64,000 nt of DNA from Devosia sp. MC521 (GCF_014127105.1 NZ_CP059902.1:3656501-3720500), one strand, 5' to 3'. Positions 31,350-42,991 are shown, counted from the first letter of the stretch. Numbers and translations are program-made. The notes: a model not told the origin generated them from the sequence alone.

Positions 31350-32000
31350 ATGGCCGATATTCAGACAATCAAAATTTGTGGCATCAAGACGGAAGACTTG
31401 TTGGACGCGGCAATAGACGCCGGGGCCGATATGGTCGGTTTCGTCCATTTTTTGCGTTCGCCGCGCCATGTGACCATTGAGCAATTGGGCAATTTAATCT
31501 CTGCCGCCCGCGGACGCGTGGAGAGCTGTGTTTTGCTGGTTAACCCAGATAATTCCTGCGTCGCCGAAGTCGCAGCTCTCGGTCCTGATTGGATCCAGTT
31601 GCACGGTCCCGAGAGCCCGGCGCGGGTCTCCGCCATTCGCCATTTGGCAGGCGTCGAGATCATGAAGGCCCTGCCCATCGGTTCGGCTGAAGACGTTGCC
31701 CAGATTGCGCTGTTTAACGACGTCGCCGACCGTGTATTGGTTGACGCCAAACCACCCAAGGGCGCTGATCGGCCCGGAGGCCTGGGCCACGTGTTTGATT
31801 GGTCGCTTTTAGCGGGTATTGATCCCAATATTCCATTGATGCTCTCTGGCGGGCTGACTGCGGACAACGTCGCTGAGGCCATCAAAACGGTCCGGCCGAG
31901 CTTTGGCATCGATGTTTCCTCTGGCGTGGAAAGCGCACCCGGCGTCAAGCAAAAGCATATGATGGAAGCCTTTGTCCGCGCGGCGCGCGCCGCGATGTGA
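31350..32000 (+). CDS. trpF: Phosphoribosylanthranilate isomerase
   Basis: This 216-residue TIM-barrel enzyme carries out the third step of tryptophan synthesis from anthranilate, an Amadori rearrangement. The catalytic cysteine is in KICGIKTEDLL at the N-terminus, and the catalytic Asp is in VDAKPPKG with the phosphate loop LSGGLTADNVAEAI and GIDVSSGVES near the end. Length is normal. It follows lapA after 57 bp and ends at its own terminator, so trpF and trpBA are probably separate transcripts despite being adjacent. Confidence 0.95.
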   Translation: MADIQTIKICGIKTEDLLDAAIDAGADMVGFVHFLRSPRHVTIEQLGNLISAARGRVESCVLLVNPDNSCVAEVAALGPDWIQLHGPESPARVSAIRHLAGVEIMKALPIGSAEDVAQIALFNDVADRVLVDAKPPKGADRPGGLGHVFDWSLLAGIDPNIPLMLSGGLTADNVAEAIKTVRPSFGIDVSSGVESAPGVKQKHMMEAFVRAARAAM

Positions 32001-32011
32001 TCCTGTCGATT

Positions 32012-32046
32012 AAGGCCTGCTCGGAAGTGTGGGCCTTATTCTTTTT
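32012..32046 (+). terminator. Terminator between trpF and trpB
   Basis: AAGGCC (32012-32017) pairs with GGCCTT (32032-32037), followed by ATTCTTTTTC. The stem is short (6 bp) but the T-rich tail and position just after trpF support it. Confidence 0.65.
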
Positions 32047-32209
32047 CGAGGGGACGGGCGCAATCCCCGAAATTCCCCTTTCTCATCAGCCCCTGCTGCT
32101 GCCAAATCTATTGCACTCACCGGCCATGCCAGCTTATTGAAGCCCATACCCTGGGCTTGAGAAGCTCGACGAAGAAGTCCCCATCGGGAATTCGACGGAG
32201 GATACGCGA

Positions 32210-33421
<1,212 letters not shown>

Positions 33422-33423
33422 TT

Positions 33424-34245
33424 ATGTCGCGTATTGAAAAGCGCTTTGCCGCGCTCAAGGCAGAAAACCGCCCCGCACTCGTCACCTTCATCATGGGCGG
33501 CGATCCGGATCTGGCCACCAGCCAGGCGATCCTCGAAGCCCTGCCACAGGCCGGTGCGGATGTGATTGAGCTGGGCATGCCCTTCTCCGATCCGATGGCT
33601 GATGGTTTGGCCATTCAGCTGGGCGGTCAGCGCGCCCTTGCCGCCGGCCAGACACTGCTGGGCATTCTCGGCATGGTCGAAGATTTCCGTCGCAAGGACG
33701 AAAACACCCCGATCGTTCTGATGGGCTATTACAACCCCATCTATTCCTTCGGCGTCGACAAGTTCCTCGTGCAGGCCAAGGCAGCCGGAGTTGATGGCCT
33801 GATCGTGGTCGATCTTCCCCCGGAAGAAGACAGCGAGCTGTGCATTCCAGCGCTTCAAGCAGGCATCAACTTTATCCGTCTCACCACCCCAACCACCGAC
33901 GACAAGCGCCTTCCGGCTGTTCTCAAAAACACCTCGGGCTTTGTCTACTATGTCTCGATGAATGGCGTGACGGGCGCTGAGATCAAGTCGCGCGCTGCCG
34001 TTGGTGACGCAGTGGACCGGATCAAGGCCCACACCGACCTGCCAGTTGCAGTTGGCTTTGGCATCAAGACAGCCGAAGACGCGGCCCTAATCGGCAAGCA
34101 TTCAGATGGTGTTGTTGTCGGCTCGGTGCTGGTGGACGCCGTCCGCACCTCGCTGGTTGACGGTAAGGCCACTGACAAAACCGTTTCCGCAGTCCGCGAT
34201 ATCGTTGCGGACCTCGCATCGGGTGTGAAACGCGCTCGCGCCTAA
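33424..34245 (+). CDS. trpA: Tryptophan synthase alpha chain
   Basis: This 273-residue TIM-barrel subunit cleaves indole-3-glycerol phosphate and channels indole to TrpB. The catalytic residues Glu49 and Asp60 ([15 protein letters not shown]) are at the same numbers as in E. coli. The phosphate-binding segment [13 protein letters not shown] and the closing GSVLVDAV follow. It starts 2 bp after trpB and ends with a hairpin terminator before accD. Length is normal. Confidence 0.97.
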   Translation: MSRIEKRFAALKAENRPALVTFIMGGDPDLATSQAILEALPQAGADVIELGMPFSDPMADGLAIQLGGQRALAAGQTLLGILGMVEDFRRKDENTPIVLMGYYNPIYSFGVDKFLVQAKAAGVDGLIVVDLPPEEDSELCIPALQAGINFIRLTTPTTDDKRLPAVLKNTSGFVYYVSMNGVTGAEIKSRAAVGDAVDRIKAHTDLPVAVGFGIKTAEDAALIGKHSDGVVVGSVLVDAVRTSLVDGKATDKTVSAVRDIVADLASGVKRARA

Positions 34246-34262
34246 CCCCGCCATGTGGATAA

Positions 34263-34293
34263 GAGAAGCGTGCATATTTTGCGCTTCTCGTTT
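34263..34293 (+). terminator. Probable terminator after trpA
   Basis: GAGAAGCG (34263-34270) pairs with CGCTTCTC (34282-34289), followed by GTTTCC. The stem is a perfect 8 bp but the T run is short, so termination may be partial, allowing accD read-through. Confidence 0.6.
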
Positions 34294-34363
34294 CCGCCTG
34301 ATAAGAAATGCCACAATCGACTGCTACGTGGGCCGTTAAGAGTCCATCGCGAAAGGCCGCGCT

Positions 34364-35341
34364 ATGAACTGGATCGACAATTTCGTCCGCCCCAAAATTC
34401 GCTCGTTGCTGACCAACAAGCGCGAAACCCCTGAGAACCTTTGGGTCAAAGACCCCGAGTCCGGGGAAATGGTGTTTTACCGCGATCTCGAAGCGAACCA
34501 GTGGGTTGTGCCCAATTCTGGCTATCACATGAAGATCAAGCCGGCGGACCGCCTGGCGACCTTCTTGGACGATGGCAAGTATGATCTTGTGCCCGTCGCT
34601 GACGTTCCGGTTGATCCGCTGAAATTCCGCGATCAGAAGAAATACGTAGATCGCCTCAAGGAAAACCGCGCCAAGACCGGTAATACCGACAGCGTGATCG
34701 TCGCCACCGGTAAGCTCTATGAGCGCGCCATCACCGTGGGCATCCAGGACTTTGACTTTATGGGCGGCTCGCTCGGCATGGCCGCAGGGCAGGGGATCAT
34801 CACTGGTCTCGAAACCGCTGTGAAGAACAACACCCCCTTCGTGCTCTTTGTCGCTTCCGGCGGTGCGCGCATGCAGGAAGGCATTTTGAGCCTGATGCAG
34901 ATGGCCCGCACCACGGTTGCGGTCTTGCGTCTGCGCGAAGCTGGCCTGCCCTTTTTCGTGGTTCTCACCAACCCGACCACGGGTGGCGTTACCGCCTCCT
35001 ACGCCATGATCGGCGACGTGCATCTGGCCGAGCCGGGCGCACTCATCGGCTTTGCCGGTCAGCGCGTTATCGAGCAAACCATTCGCGAAAAGCTCCCTAA
35101 GGGTTTTCAGCGTTCCGAATATCTTTATAGCCACGGAATGGTGGATATGGTTGTGCACCGCCACAATCTGCGTTCGACCATTGGCTCGCTCGCAGCAATC
35201 CTTATCAACGCTCCAGAAAACCCAGCCCTTTCGGGTTCGGCTACTAAGGCTGTTACGGCTCAGGCCAGCCTGCGCGCTGCCGCTGTCGCCGCTGAAGGCG
35301 ATGACGACATCGATCCACCAGTTCCGGCCCACGCCGAATAA
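34364..35341 (+). CDS. accD: Acetyl-CoA carboxylase carboxyltransferase subunit beta
   Basis: This 325-residue subunit transfers the carboxyl group from biotin to acetyl-CoA with AccA, giving malonyl-CoA for fatty acid synthesis. The crotonase-fold core is clear: [41 protein letters not shown] and [12 protein letters not shown]. The N-terminal zinc finger has no cysteine at all: where E. coli has four, this protein reads [17 protein letters not shown] and then VVPNSGYHM. Related alphaproteobacterial AccD proteins have also largely lost these cysteines. The C-terminal 35 residues are Ala-rich and variable. Confidence 0.95.
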   Translation: MNWIDNFVRPKIRSLLTNKRETPENLWVKDPESGEMVFYRDLEANQWVVPNSGYHMKIKPADRLATFLDDGKYDLVPVADVPVDPLKFRDQKKYVDRLKENRAKTGNTDSVIVATGKLYERAITVGIQDFDFMGGSLGMAAGQGIITGLETAVKNNTPFVLFVASGGARMQEGILSLMQMARTTVAVLRLREAGLPFFVVLTNPTTGGVTASYAMIGDVHLAEPGALIGFAGQRVIEQTIREKLPKGFQRSEYLYSHGMVDMVVHRHNLRSTIGSLAAILINAPENPALSGSATKAVTAQASLRAAAVAAEGDDDIDPPVPAHAE

Positions 35342-35351
35342 GCTGTTTAAG

Positions 35352-35375
35352 AAGGGCGCCGCGAGCGCCCTTTTT
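35352..35375 (+). terminator. Terminator after accD
   Basis: A perfect 8-bp stem (35352-35359 with 35365-35372), a 5-nt loop and a T run lie 10 bp after the accD stop. Confidence 0.9.
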
Positions 35376-35445
35376 CTTATCCGCTCAGCATTGCAGGCGT
35401 CTCGCCAAACTGGACAGATCAGCTCTCCGCCTGTTCTATCCAGTC

Positions 35446-36138
35446 ATGGAAAAACCTGCCCGATTCCCCGATGTTATGCTGCTTGCCGCCGGTCTTGGCA
35501 CGCGGCTGCGCCCAATCACCGAAACCATCCCAAAGCCGCTTGTGCCGGTGGCTGGTATTCCTTTGATTGAGCGCGTCATCGGCACCGCTCGGGCAGAAGG
35601 GGCAAAGCGCTTCGCTGCCAATGCCCATTATCGCGCGGACCAAGTGCTGGCCCATTTTGGCGGCCTGCTGAAGGTCAATCGCGAAGACACCCTCCTCGGC
35701 ACAGGTGGCGGCGTCAAAGCCGCGCTGCCCATGCTGCACTCCGATCCGTTCTTCGTCATGAATACGGATGCCTTCTGGCCGGAAGGGGCGGATACGCCAT
35801 TGGCCCGCATGCAGGCCAAGCGGGAAAACGAAGATCAAATCGTGCTCCTATGCGTTCAGCCCTCGCGGGCTTCAGGCTTTTCCCGCAGCCACGATTTTTG
35901 TCTCGACCCGTTTGGGCGCATCACTCTCGATTACGGCGCTCCTGTCATCTACGCGGGCGTGGCCCTTCTGGGCAAAAACCTCTTCGCTGACACGCCTGAC
36001 GGCGAGTTTTCCTTGAACCTCTTGTTCGAGCGTGCCCTCGACGAGGAAAATCTTCTCGGCGTCACCTTGGACGCGCCATGGTTCCATGTCGGCGATGCCG
36101 AAGGGCTCGCCGCAGCCGAAAAGGCGCTTTCGGCATGA
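35446..36138 (+). CDS. Nucleotidyltransferase family protein (MurU-like)
   Basis: This 230-residue sugar-phosphate nucleotidyltransferase has the nucleotide-binding loop LAAGLGTRLRPITETIPKPLVPVAG at residues 12-37, the metal-binding FFVMNTDAFWP region and GVALLGKNLF. Its size and place before addB fit the N-acetylmuramate-1-phosphate uridylyltransferase (MurU) type used in cell-wall recycling in many alphaproteobacteria, where the kinase AmgK and TsaE lie just upstream. Those partners are absent here, so the substrate is less certain. Its stop overlaps the addB ATG by 4 bp (ATGA). A NagZ-like gene 7 kb downstream would supply precursors to the same pathway. Confidence 0.8.
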   Translation: MEKPARFPDVMLLAAGLGTRLRPITETIPKPLVPVAGIPLIERVIGTARAEGAKRFAANAHYRADQVLAHFGGLLKVNREDTLLGTGGGVKAALPMLHSDPFFVMNTDAFWPEGADTPLARMQAKRENEDQIVLLCVQPSRASGFSRSHDFCLDPFGRITLDYGAPVIYAGVALLGKNLFADTPDGEFSLNLLFERALDEENLLGVTLDAPWFHVGDAEGLAAAEKALSA

Positions 36139-39100
36139 GGCTCTTTTCGATCGCCCCCCACACCCCATTTTTGCAGTGTCTCGCTGGTGCAGTGATGGAT
36201 GGTCGGCTGCTGCACGATTGGGACCGCTCTGGCCCCTTCTGGCTGTCCGACGTCACCATCGTCGTCCCGACCCAACGTGCGCGCGCGCTGCTCGCAGATT
36301 GTTTTGCTGCGCATCCTGACTACGCAGGCCTCCTGCCGGATATTCGTACCTTCGGCGGTGACGACGCCGAAGAAGAACCTTTCCTGCCGCCCTATGATGC
36401 TCCGCCCATGCCGCAGGGTGTGACCGGGCTAGAGCGCCGCCTCGTGATGTCACGCCTTGTCGCCGCTTGGGCCCATAGCCCGGCGGGCATTCAGGCTTTT
36501 TCGACCCCGCCAACGGCCGCCGAAATCTTTTCCATGTCGGACTCGCTCGGCACCGTCATTGACGACCTGCAAATTGAAGAAAAATCCGCTTCCGATCTCT
36601 ATGCCATCAAGGACGGCATGGAGCATGAGGTCAGCAATTACTGGCAGCAAACCTTAGAGTTTCTCAATATCGCCCTGACCCTCTGGCCACATCACCTTGG
36701 TCCGGGGCGCGCCGATCCGCAGGAAATCCGTCGTCAGCGCCTTGATCGGCAAGCGCTGGCTTCAACCCTCGTCTATGCGGATCGTCCCGTCATCGCTGCC
36801 GGTTCCACCGGGTCGATTGCTGCAACCGCGCGCCTTCTCGCTGCAATCGGCAGTCTGCCGCGTGGCGCGGTTGTGCTCCCCGGCCTCGACATGGATATGA
36901 GCCCGCAGATGCACGAGGCGCTGCTCAATCCCGACAGCAATCCCCATGGCCACCCGCAATATGGCCTCGCCCGCCTTTTGCGCCGCCTTGGTGCTGGCGT
37001 GGGCGATGTGGTGGAACTGTGTGCGGTCGATCACCCCCGCACCTCCATCGTCAACCACGCCCTCGCGCTCACCGAAGACACTGCGCTTTGGTCGAGCCTA
37101 CGCCCCGACGACGACATCATAGCGGCAGCATTTGACACTGTGTCCGTCATCCGCGCCCGCACTGAAGACGAGGAAGCGCGCTCCGTCGCCCTCGCCAGTC
37201 GCGCCGCCTTGGCCGCCAACAAAACAGTCGGCATTATCACGCCCGACCGAAACCTTGCGCGCCGTATCGCTGCCGAATTGCGTCGCTTTGACATTGAGGT
37301 CGACGACGCCGCAGGCGCGCCGCTCTTCCAATCGCCCGCAGGCCGTCTTTCCCGTCAGGTCTTGAGCCTTGTTACCGGGCAATGCGCTCCCGTGGATCTC
37401 GTGGCGCTCCTGCGCAATCGCTCCGCCCTCTTTGGCCTCGAGCGCGCCGACATCACCATTTTCGCCGATATCGTCGATCTCAAAATTCTGCGCGGTCAAC
37501 GCCTCGCCCCCGGTGTTGCGGGCTTGCGCAAAGCCGTCGAAAAGCAGACGGGTCAAGACGTTCCGGGTGGTCGTCGCATCAGCGAAGACGCGGCCGAAAA
37601 GCTTCTCGGCTTTTTCGATAAGCTCGAAAAAGCCATTTCCGGGCTCAATGCCCTTTCTGCCAAGCCCGAGATTGGAGCCGGGCAACTTGCCGCCGCGCTC
37701 TTTGCCGCGGTCACCGCTGTCAGTCAGGGCGCGCCGCTCCACGGGCGTGATGAATTGGCGCGTTGGGCTGCGGACATGGAAAAGCTGGCGGAAGAGGGAC
37801 ATCGCTTCGCCCCGCGCGGTCTTGATGCAGTCCTTTCCGCGCTTATGACCGGCTATCAAGTGCGCAACCGCGAAGCCCGCCGTAGCGATATTTCTATCTG
37901 GGGGCAGATTGAAGCCCGCCTCATGGCGCCCGATCTGGTTATTCTCGCAGGGCTGAACGAAGACAAATGGCCTGCAGCCGCAGATCCGGGCCCTTGGCTC
38001 AGTCGCGGCATGCGCCTTGCTGCTGGCATGGAGCCGCCCGAGCGTATGCAGGGTCTTGCCGCGCACGATTTTGCCCAAGCCATGGGCCGTGACGCCGTTA
38101 TCATATCCTATTCAGACCGCGTCGGCTCCAGCCCTGCTTTGCCCTCGCGTCTCGTCCAACGTCTGGACGCGTTCATCGGCGCTTCGGCTGTTGAGACCAT
38201 GCGCGAGCGCGGCCAGTTCTGGATAGCCCAATCGCGTGCGATCGACGCTGTAACAAGCGTGTCCCCCGCCAAGCGTCCGCTTCCCAATCCACCGATTGTC
38301 CCTCGCACCCAAAAACTCTCGGTGACCGAAATCGAAACGCTGATGCGTTCGCCTTATGACATTTACGCCAAGCACGTTCTCAAACTGCGCCAGCTCGATC
38401 CTTTGGGCGAAGAGCCCGACGCGCGCGAACGCGGCACCATCATCCACGCCATCTTTGCCCGCTTTGTCCAAGAGGGGTTTGAGGTTTCTGCGCCCGACGC
38501 GCTCGAAACCCTCAATCGCCTCGCCGCGGAAGAATTTGCCAATCTCGACGCCATTGGCGAACGCCGGGACATTTGGCTTCGACGCTTTGCCACAGCGGCC
38601 GAACAATTCCTCAGCTTCGAGCGGCAACGCGATCCTCTGGTGCGCAAGCGCCACGCGGAAATCGAAGGGCAGCTTGAGCTCAAACTGGCTTATGATTTCC
38701 TCATCACCGGCAAGGCCGACCGCGTCGACGAGCTGTATGACGGCACGCTCGAAATGCTCGATTTCAAGACCGGCTCACCGCCCTCCGGTGCGGCAATGAA
38801 GGCGTATGAGGCCCCGCAGCTTCTATTGGAAGCCGAAATGGGTGCCAATGGCGGCATGCGCGGCGTCGCTTCTGCCGACACCTCGGCCCTCACCTATATC
38901 AAGATCGGCCTCGGCCCCGACGCCTTTAAAGTCTCGGGTTTCTCCTTGCCGCCCAACACCAGCCTCATGGAGGCGGCCGACGAGATCAACCGTCGCATGC
39001 AGTCGCACATTGAGCATTTCCTTTTGGCCGAAACTCCGCTTCCCGCCCGCCTCATGCCGCTTAAAACCCAGCGCTTTGCCGGGACCTATGATCACTTGGC

Positions 39101-39146
39101 CCGTGTTGCTGAATGGACCGCGGTTGATGGGGAGGATGAGGCATGA
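36135..39146 (+). CDS. addB: Double-strand break repair protein AddB
   Basis: This 1003-residue nuclease subunit works with AddA in resecting double-strand breaks. The start at ATG 36135 (MRLFSIAPHTPFLQCLAGA) overlaps the previous stop by 4 bp. The protein is of the alphaproteobacterial AddB type: an inactive helicase-like core with no clear Walker A (WLSDVTIVVPTQRAR) and a C-terminal RecB-type nuclease domain with GKADRVDELYDG and LEMLDFKTG near residues 855-880. I see no four-cysteine iron-sulfur set. The addA start overlaps its stop by 4 bp, so AddAB are made together. Confidence 0.94.
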   Translation: MRLFSIAPHTPFLQCLAGAVMDGRLLHDWDRSGPFWLSDVTIVVPTQRARALLADCFAAHPDYAGLLPDIRTFGGDDAEEEPFLPPYDAPPMPQGVTGLERRLVMSRLVAAWAHSPAGIQAFSTPPTAAEIFSMSDSLGTVIDDLQIEEKSASDLYAIKDGMEHEVSNYWQQTLEFLNIALTLWPHHLGPGRADPQEIRRQRLDRQALASTLVYADRPVIAAGSTGSIAATARLLAAIGSLPRGAVVLPGLDMDMSPQMHEALLNPDSNPHGHPQYGLARLLRRLGAGVGDVVELCAVDHPRTSIVNHALALTEDTALWSSLRPDDDIIAAAFDTVSVIRARTEDEEARSVALASRAALAANKTVGIITPDRNLARRIAAELRRFDIEVDDAAGAPLFQSPAGRLSRQVLSLVTGQCAPVDLVALLRNRSALFGLERADITIFADIVDLKILRGQRLAPGVAGLRKAVEKQTGQDVPGGRRISEDAAEKLLGFFDKLEKAISGLNALSAKPEIGAGQLAAALFAAVTAVSQGAPLHGRDELARWAADMEKLAEEGHRFAPRGLDAVLSALMTGYQVRNREARRSDISIWGQIEARLMAPDLVILAGLNEDKWPAAADPGPWLSRGMRLAAGMEPPERMQGLAAHDFAQAMGRDAVIISYSDRVGSSPALPSRLVQRLDAFIGASAVETMRERGQFWIAQSRAIDAVTSVSPAKRPLPNPPIVPRTQKLSVTEIETLMRSPYDIYAKHVLKLRQLDPLGEEPDARERGTIIHAIFARFVQEGFEVSAPDALETLNRLAAEEFANLDAIGERRDIWLRRFATAAEQFLSFERQRDPLVRKRHAEIEGQLELKLAYDFLITGKADRVDELYDGTLEMLDFKTGSPPSGAAMKAYEAPQLLLEAEMGANGGMRGVASADTSALTYIKIGLGPDAFKVSGFSLPPNTSLMEAADEINRRMQSHIEHFLLAETPLPARLMPLKTQRFAGTYDHLARVAEWTAVDGEDEA

Positions 39147-42100
39147 GCGATCGCGGCAAACTTTCCGTCCCCTTCGACACCACATCGAGCCAAGCGCGCG
39201 CCTCCGACCCCACCTATTCCATCTGGGTGGAGGCCAATGCGGGCTCGGGCAAAACCTTCGTGCTAACCCGTCGCGTCTTGCGCTTGCTGCTCTCGGGCGT
39301 GCGGCCGCAATCGATTCTCTGCCTCACCTATACCAAGGCCGCAGCCGCAGAAATGCGCCGCCGCGTCGGCAATGAGCTGGCCGCTTGGGCGGTTGCGAGC
39401 GAAGAGGCACTCTATAAGACTCTCAGCGACGTGTCGGGCAGCGCGCCCACAAAAGAGCAATTGCGCGATGCGCGAACCCTCTTTGCCCGCGCGCTTGAAA
39501 CCCCCGGCGGGTTGCGCATCCTCACCATCCACGCCTTCTGCGAGGCCGTGTTGCACCGCTTCCCCATTGAAGCCGGTGTGCCCTTCGATTTCGCCGTCAT
39601 CGAAGACGATCGCCAAGAGCAGATGATTCTCTCGGCCCGCGAAGGCGTCATGGCCGATGGCTTGCGCGGCAAGGAAAATGCCCAAGCGGTGGAAAGCCTG
39701 TTTGGGCTGATGAGCGATCACGCCATTTCCGAAGCCATTGCTGTGGCCCTGTCCGAAGGGGCGCGTCTTGAGCCCGTGCTGGCGGACATCGCTGGGGCGA
39801 AGGCGCGGTTGCGCAAAATTGCTGGTTTTTCGGGCCGCTCCTTTGCCGAGATCCGCGCCGATATTCCAGCCCACACGCTTCTCACCGCCGACACACTGAC
39901 CCAGATTCGCTCTCGCTGTGCGGTTAAGCCTGAAGGCGACGGGTGTGTGGATGTGCTGGCGCGCCTCACGCCCGAAACTCTTACCGCTGAAGAGCTTCGC
40001 CGCGCCTTTTTCACCAAAGCGGGCGAGCCGCGCAAAAAGCTGCTGCTCAAGGCGGATGATACAGGCAATCCCGGTCTCAACGATCTCCTCTCCCGCGAGC
40101 AAGAGCGCATTATCGCTCACGAAGAAGAAGCCAAGGCATCCGCTCTCGTTGAACGTAGCGAAGCGGTGTTGGACGTCGTTGCCGCTATCCACGCCCGCTA
40201 TGAAGACGAAAAGCGTCGCCACTCGCTGCTGGACTTTGACGATCTCATCGAAAAACTCGGCACGCTCTTTGCCAATAAAGAGCTTGGTCCGTGGGTCCAG
40301 TATAAGCTCGACGCAGGCATCGACCACATTCTCGTCGATGAAAGCCAAGACACCAACGGGCGTCAATGGCGCGTTGTCCGTGCTCTGGCCGATGAGTTCT
40401 TCACCGGCGAAGGCGCGGTCGAGCGTCCACGCTCGCTGTTTGCCGTTGGCGATCAAAAACAGTCGATCTACTCCTTCCAAGGCGCTCAGCCTGTGCTGTT
40501 TGGCGAAACCGGTCGCGAAATCGCCCGCCGAGCCCAGCTCGCCTCAAAGAACTTTCAGGCCGTCAAACTACACACCAGTTTTCGCACCCTCGGCTCCATA
40601 TTGAACGCTGTCGATAAGGTCTGCTCGCGCGACGACATCCGCGCCGCGCTGCTGGCGGTGGAACCCATCGGTCACGCCGCGGCCCGTATTCAATCAGGCG
40701 GTAGTGTCACGCTTTGGCCTCCGGTGCAGGAGCAAAAAACCGAGCGCGAAACCACGGAATGGCCGCTTGAGCCCGTGGACGGAGAGATGAGCGGCAATCG
40801 CCAAGTCGCCATGCGCATCGCAGAGGAAATCCGCTCGTGGATCGATTCTGGCCGCATCTTGGGCGAACGCGGTCGCCCTGTTCGCGCCGATGACGTTCTC
40901 ATCCTCGTTCAAAAGCGCGGCGCTTTCTTTCAAGAGGTTATCCGCGCTCTGCGCGCCAAAAACCTACCGACCCCCGGCGCTGATCGTCTGGCCGTCACCG
41001 GCCACATCGCCGTGCTCGATCTTTTGGCGCTGATGGATGTGCTGCTCAACCCGGCCGACAATCTGCAATTGGCGGCACTCCTGCGCTCGCCTCTCTTCGA
41101 AGTCTCCGAAGAGCTGCTCTACGATTTCGCCCACGACCGCCTTGCCAACCAGACCCTCTGGTCAGCCATCTTTGCCTCCGAACAGCCGGAGGCTGTTGCT
41201 GTAAAGCAAGTGTTGGGCAAGTGGCGCAGCCAACTCGATATGGAGCGCCCCTTCGAATTCCTCACCGGCGTACTCTATGCCGAGGGCGGGCTAAAACGCT
41301 TCCACGCGCGTTTGGGTACGGAAGTAGACGAGGTTATCTCCGAGCTTTTGGAATTGGCCCTCAGCCACGAGCAGAGCGAGCAGCCCTCCTTGCAGGGTTT
41401 TGTTGCCGACATTCGCCGTCGCTCCGTCACTATTAAGCGTGAATTGGCCGAAGGCGGCGCAGGCGTGCGCGTCATGACCGTCCACGGCTCCAAAGGGCTC
41501 GAAGCCCCCATTGTTATTCTCGCCGATGCGACAGCAAAGCCCTCGGGCAAACAAACCGGCAAGCCGCTTTACGTCGTGGCCGAAGCGCCCGGGCCGTTGC
41601 TGGTCCATGCCTCCCAATCCGCGCAGCATGTCGAGGAGTCGCTCAACATTAAAGCCGCCAGCGACGCGCAGGTCGCCGAAGAATATTGGCGTCGCCTTTA
41701 CGTCGCCATGACCCGCGCCGAAGATGAACTTTACGTCACCGGCACGCTTACAGCATCGCAAAAGCTCGACAATTCCTGGTACGAAGCCATCGAAATGGGC
41801 CTTGCGGGGGAACTCCACAAAGTCGGCGGCGACGACGACGAGCCGCTCTCCTATGTTTTCCCCCAGCACTCGGCGCCGCGCTACCTGCCCGGTGGTAAGG
41901 CTGAGAGTAAAGCCGCCCAAGAGCTGGTGCTACCCGCTGTTCCAGAGCCGGACGTGCCGAAAATTATCAGCCCTTCATCGGCTGAGGATCATGGTCCCGC
42001 CGAACACGCTCTCGACACTCTTGCCGAACGCGCCCGTGACGCCGAAACGGCGCGCCGCGCAGGCATCGCGCTCCACGCTCTGCTGCAGCACCTTGTGCGC

Positions 42101-42565
42101 GTTGAGCGTTCGGCCTGGGAACAGGTCGCTCCGCGTGCGCTGGATGCGCTGATGCCGGGCGGCGGTGAGCATGCTGAGGACGTGCAAGATCGCGCTATTT
42201 CCATTCTCTCTCGGCCCGAGTTCTCTGCGCTCTTCGGCCCTGCGAGCCGACCGGAAGTGCCCTTCCAGATCAACGCAATCAAAAAAGGCGAGCCCATCAT
42301 CTTGCGCGGCCGCATGGATCGCATCGTGGTCGATGATGAGGGCGTCCTTGTCATCGATTACAAATCTGACACGAACGCGCCCAGCGACCCCGGAAAGGTC
42401 TCCCCGGCCTATCTCACTCAGCTGGGCCTATATGCGCTGGTTGCAACGCAGCTTTTCCCCGGTCGCTTGGTCCGCGCGGGTATTCTTTGGACCCAGTTGG
42501 AATCCCTAATGATTTTGCCGCCAGAACGGCTTGCAGAAGCGACAAAGGATTTCACGCTCGATTGA
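39143..42565 (+). CDS. addA: Double-strand break repair helicase AddA
   Basis: This 1140-residue UvrD/RecB-family helicase-nuclease has Walker A GSGKT at 34-38 (EANAGSGKTFVLTRR), motif Ia YTKAAAAEMRRRV, the DEXX-type VDESQDTNGRQW, motif III QKQSIYSFQGA, motif V TVHGSKGLEAPIVILAD and motif VI YVAMTRAEDELYV. The C-terminal RecB-like nuclease has GRMDRIVVDDEGVLVIDYKSD around residues 1055-1076. It moves 3' to 5' and, with AddB, processes broken ends for RecA loading. Length and operon (murU-like-addB-addA-trxA) are as expected. Confidence 0.96.
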   Translation: MSDRGKLSVPFDTTSSQARASDPTYSIWVEANAGSGKTFVLTRRVLRLLLSGVRPQSILCLTYTKAAAAEMRRRVGNELAAWAVASEEALYKTLSDVSGSAPTKEQLRDARTLFARALETPGGLRILTIHAFCEAVLHRFPIEAGVPFDFAVIEDDRQEQMILSAREGVMADGLRGKENAQAVESLFGLMSDHAISEAIAVALSEGARLEPVLADIAGAKARLRKIAGFSGRSFAEIRADIPAHTLLTADTLTQIRSRCAVKPEGDGCVDVLARLTPETLTAEELRRAFFTKAGEPRKKLLLKADDTGNPGLNDLLSREQERIIAHEEEAKASALVERSEAVLDVVAAIHARYEDEKRRHSLLDFDDLIEKLGTLFANKELGPWVQYKLDAGIDHILVDESQDTNGRQWRVVRALADEFFTGEGAVERPRSLFAVGDQKQSIYSFQGAQPVLFGETGREIARRAQLASKNFQAVKLHTSFRTLGSILNAVDKVCSRDDIRAALLAVEPIGHAAARIQSGGSVTLWPPVQEQKTERETTEWPLEPVDGEMSGNRQVAMRIAEEIRSWIDSGRILGERGRPVRADDVLILVQKRGAFFQEVIRALRAKNLPTPGADRLAVTGHIAVLDLLALMDVLLNPADNLQLAALLRSPLFEVSEELLYDFAHDRLANQTLWSAIFASEQPEAVAVKQVLGKWRSQLDMERPFEFLTGVLYAEGGLKRFHARLGTEVDEVISELLELALSHEQSEQPSLQGFVADIRRRSVTIKRELAEGGAGVRVMTVHGSKGLEAPIVILADATAKPSGKQTGKPLYVVAEAPGPLLVHASQSAQHVEESLNIKAASDAQVAEEYWRRLYVAMTRAEDELYVTGTLTASQKLDNSWYEAIEMGLAGELHKVGGDDDEPLSYVFPQHSAPRYLPGGKAESKAAQELVLPAVPEPDVPKIISPSSAEDHGPAEHALDTLAERARDAETARRAGIALHALLQHLVRVERSAWEQVAPRALDALMPGGGEHAEDVQDRAISILSRPEFSALFGPASRPEVPFQINAIKKGEPIILRGRMDRIVVDDEGVLVIDYKSDTNAPSDPGKVSPAYLTQLGLYALVATQLFPGRLVRAGILWTQLESLMILPPERLAEATKDFTLD

Positions 42566-42640
42566 CCGGACCTTGTATCTGGGCTGGACTCTTCCCAGCT
42601 TTAAGAGCAAACAGACGACCGCTTTCAACCTAAAGGCACC

Positions 42641-42967
42641 ATGATGACTAATCCTGTTTCCGAGGCCAACTTTGGCGAGGAAGTCCTGAACTCCAAGGAG
42701 CCCGTACTCGTGGACTTCTGGGCGGAGTGGTGCGGACCGTGCCGCGCAATCGCCCCTGTCCTTGATGAACTCTCCAGTGAACTGGCTGGCAAGGTAAAGA
42801 TCGTTAAGCTGAACGTCGACGAAAACCCGGGCCTTGCGGCTCAGTATGGCGTTCGCTCGATCCCGACCATGATCCTGTTTAAGGGCGGTCAGGCAGCTGA
42901 CATGAAGATCGGCGCAGGCACCCCAAAGGCGGGTCTTGCCAAGTGGCTCGAAGGCCACGCCGCTTAA
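42641..42967 (+). CDS. trxA: Thioredoxin
   Basis: This 108-residue cytosolic thioredoxin has the redox pair Cys31-Gly-Pro-Cys34 in [14 protein letters not shown], the cis-proline loop [13 protein letters not shown], and normal length. The ATG at 42641 has AAGG upstream; 42644 is an alternative. It follows addA after 75 bp and is followed by a long-stem terminator. It reduces protein disulfides such as ribonucleotide reductase and methionine sulfoxide reductases. Confidence 0.96.
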   Translation: MMTNPVSEANFGEEVLNSKEPVLVDFWAEWCGPCRAIAPVLDELSSELAGKVKIVKLNVDENPGLAAQYGVRSIPTMILFKGGQAADMKIGAGTPKAGLAKWLEGHAA

Positions 42968-42991
42968 TCGACAGACCAGAAATTTTTTGTT

